Positions 12,018 to 23,516 of a DNA stretch of 64,000 nt are shown here, piece after piece. The notes beneath the pieces were generated by a model. It ran no database searches and was not told the DNA's origin. It saw nothing but the letters and a program-made list of their open reading frames with translations. Origin of the DNA: Anisakis pegreffii (Eukaryota; Nematoda; Chromadorea; Rhabditida; Anisakidae). Every line of letters begins with the position of its first letter. The first letter of the stretch is position 1. A program made the position numbers and the translations under genes. The DNA lies in the NCBI GenBank assembly GCA_035041965.1, contig JAPYMA010003003.1:186001-250000 (forward strand), given 5' to 3'.

Positions 12018-15000
12018 AAATGAATTTCAGTTTGGAAGGATGGTCAAAAGTGAACGCCAACAAAACTGGATGTGATATTTTGACGAAACGTCCGATTGCT
12101 TCAATTGAAGATGACAACGAACGAGAACGCTACAAATGGGGTGAGGAGAAGTTCGCATTCGACGTCTTGGCCAGCGATAAAATTGGTCCAAGAAGAGAGC
12201 TACAGCCGATGTATCATGAATTGTGGGTCATGCCAAATCATTTACAAACAGTCTATCAGATCAACGTAATCAATCCTTTGTGCGAATAACTGCTAGTCAG
12301 ATCATTCAGTTGATTACCCAATAGTGTTCATTCAGTTTTGATCGATGATTGGTATTTGGCTTCCTCGGGGGGCATTGCCTTGGCCAACTCATCAGCCTTT
12401 TGCAAAGATTGCACATTAACTCGAAAAACATGTTTTAAGCCACAGAAAATCTAATGGCCGCATTGAACAGCAACGTATTGGATTCACATATGAATTTATG
12501 AATCGTAATAATTGACTCTGCAAAAATGATAATCGAAATATGCAGTTCAACTTCACTATTCAATTGCTAAATATTCAGGTGTTCCAATATAACGTACGAT
12601 GGAATATCGTTGAGAGCAAGTATAGTGATAATCTATCACAATGAGGCATTATCAGTGCTGATTCGTATGATAAATAGTATCCTGGATCGAACACCTCCAC
12701 AATTATTGCATGAAATTGTTTTGTACGATGACTGGAGTGATGAGGATGACATCCTCATGGATCATATCACAAAATACGCCAAAATTGATGGATGGCCAAT
12801 GGAAAAATTGGTGGTGAAACGAAGTGATGAACGACTTGGCTTGATTAAAGCAAAGGTTTGATGCAAATGCAAAATTGATTTCGTTCTTCTCTCCGCATTA
12901 ATTGTATTTCTTATAGCAGGTACTTTCATTACCCCTTTTGATGATCCAGCAGGCCACCGTTAACCCGTCTCCCCTTCCCTGATACAAGAACTTACTATTT
13001 CTACGTATAACGTCAGGAACAAACGGTTTTCCGTTTGTTCCTGAAGTTCTTAGTGTCCATGAGATCGATTATGATTGCATGAAAAGCTGTTGTCTATGAC
13101 ACGCTCACTTCAAACTGATTCAAATGGATTCTCATTCTTTTCAGACGTGTTGTATTCACTCTCATAGCTATTACATGCGAATATCGTTCTCTTCATGACT
13201 TTTTCTCATTCACTTCGTCTCCTTTCACTTCACAATTCGAATCATTTTCTTATTCTGTAGCATTTACTATTTACTGGATACGTTGATGAGTGTTGGTAGC
13301 TGCAATCAGCAATACAGCAGTTGAATTGAATTGCTCAACAACGTTCGACAGTTAAATGATCAATTATAGAGTGTATTTGATAGAATGAGAATTTGACTTT
13401 GATTGTTGAGTGAATTGAATGAGAAATTGGCAGAAGAGAACGCTTCTGGTGACAAAAGCTGTGAGAGTGATTTTAGCAGCATGGAAAAGAATGAAAATCC
13501 CGTTAAAACGAACGAAAACCCTGTTAGGGCCTTACGAGCTGACAATACTCAGAAAATATGAGAATATTGCCATCAACTAACCACATATCCGAGTTAAAAA
13601 ACACCATCACAATAGCGTTCTATCATAATATAACAACTGCATGAAATACTAATTCCCGATCCACTCCATTACCCCTTGACACCTCCAAATTGCCCAAAAT
13701 GGATAATATCGCACTCTATGAGAATCATTACTTTAAGTTATGATTGTAGACTTTCGCTGCACGCGTTGCTACCGGAGATGTGCTGATATTTTTGGACAGT
13801 CATTGTGAGGTGACAGATCGATGGATTGAACCATTATTGAACGCTCTGCAAGAGGATGGCACGAGGTCTGTTTTGTTTGATCGAATCGACGATTTTATGG
13901 TGATAACGGGAATGTTGATAGATGTATAAAGATGACCGACCCTGTCTGTTCACTGATAAGAGAGAAGTCAATCAACTATTCTGAGTCATCGCAGTGATAA
14001 CGAACGATGGTGAACTGATAATGTTATGAATTTGGTTTATGGGTATCCAATATACACATTCGGGATCATCTCCAAGATCGACAGTGAAATGATGAATTAA
14101 GCTAATAGTAAAACTGAGCATTCGTCAGCCTGTTGAAGCTTGTGAGTTAACATATGCCCAACAATTACATTGCCATAGTACAAATAAGCAAAATTTGTAG
14201 TCGTTGCTAAATGGGTCATAATCTTTGCTCATAAAATTTGTTACTAAAAATTCAAAAGTTGACAACTTTAGGGTTGTGCTGCCGCTAGTTGATCTAATAA
14301 ATCCGTTGAAATTCAATTATGAAAAGGCAATGGTCACGAGAAGTGCCTTCGATTGGGGTCTCAATTTCGTATGGAAATATTTCAATTGGGAATATTTTGA
14401 TATACTCGAAAACAACGTCAACCTTTTCAAGTAGGCTTTGAGTTTATTTTTAATACTTTAAATACCTCTCAACGAGTACTCACGAAAACAGCATCGCACT
14501 CACATGTGAGAACGTCCGCTCGATGATTTCTTTCTATTCATTCGATGTCAAACTAAACTTTTTGCAGATCTCCGATAATGTCTGGGGGTCTTTTAGCGAT
14601 TAAGAAGAGTTATTTCCATGAGATGGGTGAATACGATACAGGCATGGAAATATGGGGTGCTGAGAATGTTGAAATGTCTGTTCGGGTATAATTTTCTCAT
14701 TCTCATAAACTCGTTCAACGATGTGATACAGAATCGTTTTAATATTCGAATTTATTCAAAATATTCCAGCTATAGGGTGATGTTCACCTGACGAAATTGT
14801 CGCAGATTTTGTGAATTTGCAATCGTTATTAATGTTCTGATAGAGCATGTGCATTGCAGCTGTTTAATAAATTCAATGAAGTCAGATTTAATTCAGATAT
14901 GGCTTTGTGGTGGTTCAGTGGTCGTTGCTCCGTGCAGTCGCGTAGGTCATTTATTCCGAATTCGAAGGCCATATAAAGGTAAACCTGGAATCAAGAATGA

Positions 15001-15406
15001 GAATCTTTACAACTCGTTACGTACCGTCAAGGTTTGGTTCGATGAATATGAGGTTCGTTGGTGACATTTTCTGGATATGCTCATCATTTTTTCATGAATT
15101 CAATCGTTTCTAATCGTTCCTAAGCAAGATCTCTCTTAATTCTTAATCACTGATACGGCTGTTGATCAAACTAGAAAAGAGGTTCAAAAATGATTTTTTT
15201 TTCACTTCAAAATGAATTTTCAGAAGTATTTCTTGAAAGCTCAACCCAGAGCAGTGGGAATGAATGCGGGTGATTTAACCGAAAGACTCGAGCTGAAGAA
15301 ACGCCTCAATTGTAAACCGTTTTCATGGTTTCTTGAGGAAATATATCCCGATCTGAAACCGCCTGAAGACAACAGAGCTGCAAACAAACAACCTGAGCAG
15401 ATATGA
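12018..15406 (+). CDS. Polypeptide N-acetylgalactosaminyltransferase, divergent
   Basis: Seven exons join in phase: 12018-12222, 12579-12855, 13750-13865, 14272-14430, 14568-14695, 14897-15052 and 15224-15406. By family, it transfers GalNAc from UDP-GalNAc to Ser/Thr to start mucin-type O-glycans in the Golgi. Landmarks in order: [35 protein letters not shown] (the metal-binding DxH), [40 protein letters not shown], and [19 protein letters not shown]. Oddities: the usual VVCPxID is [13 protein letters not shown] is SAFDW, and the frame stops 20 codons after IYPDL with no ricin-type lectin domain attached. The N-terminus is incomplete (see 10672). Family certain; activity uncertain. Confidence 0.9.
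12917..13733. mobile_element. Second copy of the hAT-type MITE, inside a GalNAc-transferase intron
   Basis: This copy shares long blocks with 7548-8319. Both have the CCCCTTTTGATGAT start region. Both have the centre around TTGATAGAATGAGAATTTGACTTT, quoted here only in part. Both have the CATTACCCCTTGACAC end region, with CTCTATGAGAA near the 3' terminus. The 5' end reads CAGGTACTTTCA. Terminal bases have drifted and no clean 8-bp duplication remains, so it looks older than the first copy. Confidence 0.75.
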
Positions 15407-17809
15407 TATACGCGCATATATTCCTATTCCGACTTTTTCATGGACCACAAATTGCAGCGATCACTCGAATTTTCTCTTCTCCTCTCAGGCAATGAGGAAT
15501 AACAGATGATAATAGCAGATTTAGAGCACTTGAAGATGACCATCCGGATAGAAAATTCTTTCAAAACACCTTCACAGAAGACTGTAAGCGGAATTTGCGG
15601 GTATGAAGCGATTCGGAGATTTGTCATTGTCATCAGTTAAGAACTGTGAACGCGAGCGCAAAATTTCAAATATATTCGGAAATAAAATTAATAGGAGTAG
15701 CAAATGCTTTTTCGAAATGAAAACGTATATTGTGCTGCTGTTAGAAGAAGGAAGATTAAACTGATGGTCAGCAATAAAAAATAAAAAATCAGCAAACAAT
15801 GAGTGACAAATTACTTTTTGCAGCAGTTGGACATAACAAAACAACCGGACGATATACCAATCGAGCATTCACAAGATGAAAAATCGCACGAAGAGGAATA
15901 ATGAGAAATAATTACGATGATCACTCCATATAAAAACTAATTGTTCTCGTCACATTTTGCAGAACACGTTTATTTATTCTTTTTGTTCATTACATGTTTT
16001 GTCGTTCGATTGGCTTTAAAACGTACTTGTGTTACAAATAGTACGCATTTTATGAATCACGAAGATTAATCTCATTACTGAATGCTCCCTTCACTTCTCA
16101 ATTCAATCAACTGAATTCAATACGGCTTTTTATGTTCACAATTATTCACCTTATTCATGAGCTGAGGTATGTTTTCTTTCATCAAATTCTCTCTCAAAAA
16201 AAGCCCTCTCAGAGAATTTCATCATTTACTCGTACAGATTCATAACAATTTCCTATTAAATTGTTATATTAGTCTATCGTTTTCGTAATAAATCATGAGA
16301 ACGGAAATGATTTTGTTGCTTACAGCTAAACAGTTTGCAAAATCAAAGATGGAAACACCTTTGCTCTACCGTATGATAATGACTTCGTACATACGCATTC
16401 TTTCGTAGTACCGATAGCAATCCACTTGCAGAGTGCAAAAGAATATTTCATTAAATGGTGAAGTTTGTGAATTTGACTTAATAACAACTTACAATTGTGC
16501 AATTGACTGAACTCGTAAGCACCCATTCCATTGACCTTCTGCAGCCACTAGTTAAAAGTGTGGTCAAATCACTCCTTTCTCATTTCAGATGCAGTAATAT
16601 TAACCAACCGCTAATACAACATTGTGATAAATCGAAGAAGTTTATTCTTTTCAGTCGAAACCACCCTACTAGATGCCATTTTTACCCACCTTAAGAATAC
16701 TTATTAGAATTTACTCATGAACACCTTATTAAAACAAGCGACCGTTTAAAAAAATACAAAAGTTGACCGGCTCAACGGTACAAAGACCATTCGCATTCGA
16801 TCGAATGACGTACGACATTTGAAGATGAAAATGAAATTCAAGCGTTTATTGTTTCTTTTGACGAAAGAATACTCATTCAACGATTGTAATCATAATAAAA
16901 ACGGCTATAATACCGTTTTGAGAAGTTAAGAATAATACTTAATAAGTGAATAAAGATTAAAAAGTAATAAATTAATTTCACAGATGATATGTCAAAAGAA
17001 TCATTACAAATCTGTGGATAGCATTTATTTCGTTCACAAATTGCAAAAATAACCTACGAATATATATATTTAAGTGTGTTATCAATGAAGCGCAAACCGC
17101 TTTGATTTGTGCATCAATCAAACATACACTACAAAATTACAGCAAAAGTGTAATTAAATATTTTGCGCAACAATGCACACAACAAAAATACGCAAATATC
17201 GCATTCCGTCGTTGACACTAACAACTGACACCATTCAATGAGTGTGTTGTGTTGCCTATACTAATGATGAGCAAAACGAAAATACCCAAGTAATAGTAAC
17301 ACATTCACGTTTGCATACTATCGATAATGAAGAGTGCAAATAGATTGATCCGCAATAACAGCATTCAATAAATGACCAAGCAATAACTCTAACAATAATC
17401 ACACAACAATCACAGCTCTGAAAAGAAATGCGATTTCAAAAAAATGAATGGACGCAAAAACAAGCGAAACGGACAAACACAGCCAATGAAATGAATTGAA
17501 ATTAATAGTTTGGTGTACCCATTATATATGCATGTGACTGGAAATGTTAAAAGTGATTAATCATTAAGGCTAAGATATTCAAATTGCTTTGACATTTAAT
17601 ATTTTGAAGTGAATTGAATTCTGATACATGAAAACTTCGTTTAAAAGCAAAAAAAAGCATCTAGCTTTGAATGTATTATCAAAAAAGCTTCGTATATTAA
17701 AACACCAACTGAATGTATTTGTTCTAGATAGACGTATGATGTGTTGTTGTTGACGATGTCTTGTTACAATTGATTGATGATCATTGAACGAATATAAAAA
17801 CACAAATAT
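15407..17809. other. Intergenic region with orphan exon-like frames
   Basis: Convergent 3' ends of the GalNAc-transferase (+) and HBS1 (-). Three exon-like pieces on the + strand have good splice signals but cannot be joined to the upstream gene, because no GT occurs between its stop and 15581. They are about 15492-15599 (LEDDHPDRKFFQNTF), 15824-15901 after a TTTTTGCAG acceptor (QLDITKQPDDIPIE, stop), and 16591-16694 after CTCATTTCAG (NINQPLIQHCDKSKKFIL, stop). The last resembles the end of a ricin-type lectin repeat. Otherwise AT-rich and featureless. Confidence 0.4.
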
Positions 17810-20800
17810 CTACTCGTCGATAATTTGTTCGACGATACCAGCTGCAATTGTTTGACCGTTTGAACGCAGCGTGATACGACCCAGTGCTTTGCATTGTGCG
17901 TAAGACTCGACGCCGATTGCATGATCCGTTTGAATTTCCACCAATCCACTCATATTCCGCGCCAAACATCTACAATTCGGTCGGTTCATTGCTGATGTAG
18001 GCTTCAATGTTTCGGTTGGTTTGCTTTCACTATTTCGTAAATACAACTGAATTGGTTTTCACAAACACTGACAGAGACAGATAAATATGATGAACCTCGG
18101 TTTCTGCTTCAACACTTGACCGTTTGCTTTATTAAGCGCCGAACGCAAACGAACCACAGTGCACGGTTCACATAACGCATGAGCAAACAGCTCAGCTTTT
18201 GTACCCCTCATTATCGGTATGACTATATTGAAGACCACTATACGCACCAACAACCGTTTCGTTGGTACCAAACATTCTTTTCCACCACGACACAAAATTT
18301 GACCACAACTAATCGAATCGGGTTCGAACGTGTTCACTGTTTGAAGCGTTAATAAAGCATGATCGCCGGCAAAACACACCGATTCATCGCTTTTTGTATC
18401 CTCCATGCTAACGGCTGTATGCAAAAAATAGCTGGTTTTGCATGAATAAATCAATGAACAAAATCTTGAATTCATTATCTTTACAGTTTTACTTAAGCAA
18501 AACGAAAATTTCATCCACAGTTCATGATATGTATAATTGTGGATGAATGATGTTTTTGTTCGAAGAGAAAATAGAAGAAATTCATGAATAAATAAATACA
18601 GTTGGACAAAGAATATTTGGTTGGAATATTTGATAATTTATGGATAAGTCAATGAAATGAAAGGTAAAAAGCAACCTTTGACAACAGCTGCATCAGCATT
18701 TGGCATAATGAAAAGCCTTTCGCCAGGTTCTGTATAACCAGCCTCTAATTTCACACTAACAGTGATTGAGTTTGACGTTGCCTTTATAACATTGTTTATA
18801 ACAGCTCGTAGAGGACATTCTTCGGCACGTTTCGGTATAGATATTTCATCTAGATTTCACTCTTCGTCATTGATAACTTGTTCAAAGAAACGAATTCTTT
18901 TTGTTCAATAGAACGTAGAGGAGAGATGAATAAAACGAACCTATGAACTGAACAAGTGTTGGACCATTATACCACGCCTTGAGAGGGTGATCGTCGGGTG
19001 GTGGTTCAGTTAGATTGATACCGTTTAAGCCCGAAACGGGTACGAAACGTACAGATGGGAAGGCGGCTTGTTTGCGCAAAAAACTTTGTAACACAGCACA
19101 AACCTCGCCGTAACGTGCCTCTGACCATTCCACAGTATCCATTTTATTGACCGCTACCGACAGTTCAGTTATCCCTTCAAAAGGCACCACTCAAAAGCAA
19201 TCAAATTTATGACTGACCTCAGTCATCGATTTCAAACATCAATCAACTCTCTCTGGGTAAAATATAATGACATTCAGACATATCGACTGAAAATACCATT
19301 GATCCAGCGCCTCATCTGACATTTAAAATCGTCAACAAAACATGAATTATTCCACTTGTATTTGAATCACTATTTCAAAAACAAGAGAAATGAAAACCTA
19401 ATGAACGAAGTAGCATTGCATGTTCACGTGTTTGTCCACCGAGATCGAAACCGGTCTCAAATTCACCTGTGGTGGCGTTCACAACCAACAGTCCTGCATC
19501 TGCCTGCGAAGCTCCTATAAAATGACGGCGGCAATAACTTCTGACGAAATAGATAAAGAGACGGCAAATATAAACTTAATACTCAGTAAAGCAACTACCA
19601 CATACCAGTGATCATATTCGGGATGAAATCTTTATGTCCTGGTGCATCCAGCAAAACGATTCTTCGATGACCAGTTTCGAACGCAGTTCTAGCGATATCC
19701 ATTGTAACACCTCGTTCTCTTTCTTCCTGCAAAAACAATGCAATACATCGTGAACAAATTCATTGCAATTGGTTTGTTGAATGACATAATCCTACATCGA
19801 AATGTACAACTTCAATTATATTTGTCATTCTCTTACATGATCAGAACGTCATAGAGAAGCGTCCTTAAAAGAACTGCAACTACCTGTGTATCATCCAAAA
19901 CCCACGCAAATGCAAACGATGCTTTTCCGGTTCGTGCAGACTCTTTCTTATACTTATGCATGGTGCGATCGTCCACACGACCCATCTGTAATCACCAACG
20001 TTATATACTTTTCCATATTAAAGCTCATCACAAATTCAATGAAAATAAACGCTAAAACTATTAAAGTTTAACATTTCTATTCGTACGAAACTAGATTGAA
20101 CGTTTGAGCAGCAACATCCAAAAGATCACCAGATAAAGAAGATGTCCCATTAGTGTACTTTTACCAGCATCGACATGTCCAACAATGACCAAATTAATCA
20201 ACGGTTTCATATCTTTGGTTCGTTGTCTTTTTCTGAACAAACAAATGAATGAACATTCAAAACGCACCCAAACACTTAATGGCAATAACATAGGTTCATG
20301 CACCGTTTGTGAACACAATATTACAAACAATAAAGCATGCACGAAAAATATGAAAATTACAAACTTCGGCGTTGTGGTTGGTGCTGCTTGTGCAGCAGCA
20401 AGTGCAGTTAGTCGTCTATAACTAGCGTTCGGAGTGAGTGTTGCAGAAGTTCGTAAGGCATCAGCTGGTGACGACGACGATGAGCTAGTGGACGTGATGC
20501 CTTTCTCTGAGATGCGTAGATTTTCGACGTCACGAATACGCAAACGAGGCATATCCTCCACGTTGCTGATAGCATTACTACCACCCGTATTCACAGCAGT
20601 TGTTGTGGTTGAATTCTTTTGCTAAAAAATAAATACTGCTTATAAGTTGTCTTAATTGGCTAATAACTAAGAACGAAATTTATTGAAAATTACCAATGGC
20701 GCATCGTTTACTGATTGTCGATTTGTTGTTGTAATTTGATGATTATTGGTTGAAGCAAGTGGAGTGGCATTAATGGTATCAGTGAGATGAGTTACACTGA

Positions 20801-21923
20801 ATGTAACTGATGACTGACTGGGTGGCTGCGACGCTGCTTTGTGGACGCGATTTGATCTCATTGAGTCTTTAAATATGAGATACATTCTCGAAGCTTTCAT
20901 TCAAAAACTTTTCTTCACTTCAGTGATTCTCAACATTCCCTCCCCCGCCGCACATTTTAAGATGTCCTCGCAGCCTCTACAACAATAGTCAAATTGTCCT
21001 CGTACTCCTCACAACACCCACTCTGTATCTCTCATCCACTAGAGTGAACGTCTGTAGAACAGATAAGTGACTACCATTAGAGCACGTTCTAGGCTTTCAA
21101 GAATATATACGTTAAAGTTCATCCTGATTTATTTTATACATTTGTATGCGCTGAAATCCTCTCTCACCAAATTTAATGTGTAAAAACTAAAACCTTGTTT
21201 CGCATTACCTGGAATAAGATCTGGCATCCATTGGTGGTGCGAGCACCCTTAAGCCTGCTTTAAACAAATAAATGAATGCTCTCACTAGATAAACAACCAC
21301 TCGAATACAATGTTCACTCAAAAATCGTACCGCTACTATCACCGATCTGCTTCTTTTCAACTTCAACCTCGAACTGTGTATTATCGTCATCATCACAAAT
21401 TACATCGTTTGATAATTCTTCTTCAATGATGAAATCGGAAACTTTTGTGCTGTTATCCATTTGCGCATTTGTTGACGTTATTCTGGGTCGATGATACATG
21501 AATTTTGCTGAAGAGAAAGAAAATGGATGCAGAAATGAAATGCACACATTCACTTATACCGATTGATTACAACAAAGCATGAAGATAAAATAATACTTCG
21601 TGATTACTATAAACATTGAAATTATCACCGAAAAAAGAAAGAACTATTTGGCATTCTAAAGCGGTAAACACACCTGTACCCGGGGACATTGGTATGTCGT
21701 CATCCGTCGAAATGCTGTAACGATGAAATTCCTCGTCATCTTCATCGTCCCTTTCTTAAAAATTCGCAAGTCCATAATAAACGCATATTCATTGAAATAT
21801 ATTACAATATATAATCAACCCACTTTCACAACACCATGCAACCATTTAAGTAGCTTCTCAAAGAAAGAATAGTAACCAACCGTCATCATAATTCATATTA
21901 CGAAAATTCCGATGTCTTGACAT
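17810..21923 (-). CDS. HBS1L: HBS1-like translational GTPase (Pelota/Dom34 partner)
   Basis: Fourteen exons: 21881-21923, 21674-21754, 21331-21507, 21209-21254, about 20694-20886, 20365-20621, 20130-20232, 19884-19985, 19606-19726, 19398-19514, 18941-19174, 18676-18849, 18096-18414 and 17810-17969. All join in phase to about 708 residues (human 684). The N-terminal HBS1 domain begins [14 protein letters not shown] and contains SPGTAAKFMY. The G domain shows G1 GHVDAGKST, a switch-I region with [11 protein letters not shown]3 DAPGHKDF, G4 NKMD and a G5 region with SGLNG. EF-Tu domains 2 and 3 follow, ending [20 protein letters not shown]. By family knowledge, it binds Pelota and dissociates stalled ribosomes in no-go decay. 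Exon 5 boundaries are the least sure. Two introns end in AAG (before 21754 and 19174). Confidence 0.96.
20917..21090. mobile_element. Probable relic end of a hAT-type element in an HBS1 intron
   Basis: CAGTGATTCTCAAC, followed by a C-rich CCCTCCCCCGCC, lies in the intron between HBS1 exons 4 and 5. It resembles the CAGTGGTTCTCA terminus of the MITE at 7548. No matching right end or target duplication was found, so only a fragment is claimed and its right limit is arbitrary. Confidence 0.35.
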
Positions 21924-22825
21924 TTTCCCTTGAATATCACTCACCCATGAAACATGTACAGCAACTGAGTTAACCTGAAACACAAATTCTGATCGTTTAA
22001 TCACGCTCCATTTTCGCATAAACCACGTAATAAGCCTTTCGTAGAGCACGATAACGAATCCGAACGGTAATCTTCAACCGAAACCAGAAAGCAGCAACAA
22101 AAATGGTCAAATACGCGTACAATTGAACTGCTTTCATAAAATTCTGTACAGAAGTTAGTTCGCTGGATGAATTAAATGGGGAACAAAACCATTTTTAACG
22201 TAGTCATTAGAGCAAAATTTCACTTTGGATTCTGAAGAAGTATTAGAGAACATTGGTCAATAAATAAATGTATGCGTGATGCGATCAAGTACACTCTCTG
22301 TTGCTCACAACAAAACGAATGTCACTAAAACAACCACCATCCTGGGAATGTGCCGATAAATTTTATTTGTTGCTATTCACCATTCATTCAACTTCACCTC
22401 AAATCAACGTCGCAATCAAATGAACTAAAATCGAATGAGTATGCAATACATATTAATAACATCTACAATATACGAAATATTTCCAGTATAACGACAAAAT
22501 TCTATTAAACATTTAAAACGCAAATTTCAATGACAGTTATTATCATATACATTGAATATTATGATACTTCGTCGATATTCATCATGCTTAGTCTTTCACC
22601 ATCAAAATACAACAAACGACTATAAGCTAATGAAAATATTACAAGAAAACATTGATGGAATAGGTGAAACATTCACAGAATACATTTACCTATTTACTAC
22701 TCACATAGAAGCAACCAAAAGTGATTCGTGTCATACTGACGGCCAATTATTTATAGTGACAATTAAAATACGAAAAAAGTAACGATAGGAAATGGTAAAT
22801 GAAAACAATAGACATAGATGACACT
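21924..22825. other. Intergenic spacer between two minus-strand genes
   Basis: About 900 bp between the 3' end of the myotubularin-like gene and the HBS1 start codon. It is AT-rich with no convincing frame on either strand. It must hold the promoter or trans-splice site of HBS1 and the poly(A) site of its neighbour; neither is distinctive. Confidence 0.5.
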
Positions 22826-23485
22826 TTAAACGAGAGTGCCGGCTGTGGAGGGAGGTGACTGTCGTTGTTTTGGCTTGTGAGGAATTGCAGCTTTCATGCT
22901 ATCGTCGAGCAGACTTTCATAACCATGTGAAAAGAACGATGATACAGACATATGTCTTTGATGATTGCAAGGTTGATCGTTGAGAGTTTCCTTCTTCTGA
23001 AATTTCATCTCACCTTAAATATACACAACAAGTGTATTTGTTTCCTTTGAGTGAAACATATAACATTATGATGGCATAGAAATGAAGAAATAAGCTCTCA
23101 ACCGAGATCGAACTCGATTCGGCCATATCGCCACGATCCAAATTGATTCGTAACGAATGCACCGAACTTTTTTCAGATAATGTGACCAGATCTGCCGAAC
23201 CATTGAATGCACCCGTGCTTGTTGAAGACGGTATTGGATAATCCGAATAAGGGAATGACGAGGTTATCTTCAAATTATTCTATTGTTTCAACGGACGTTA
23301 TTCTATTATAAGTCCATTTCCACACTTCGGATTTCTCGTCGTGAACTACTCTTCTTTCGATCGATTCGATCGCTCTCAAACTTTATCAGAGTGAGTTTTA
23401 AAGCATGCTGATTGTTTGTTTTGGAATCAGCATGCTTTACAGTTCGACAATGACCAGATGAGTATCAAAAGCCAGATGACCACAC

Positions 23486-23516
<31 letters not shown>

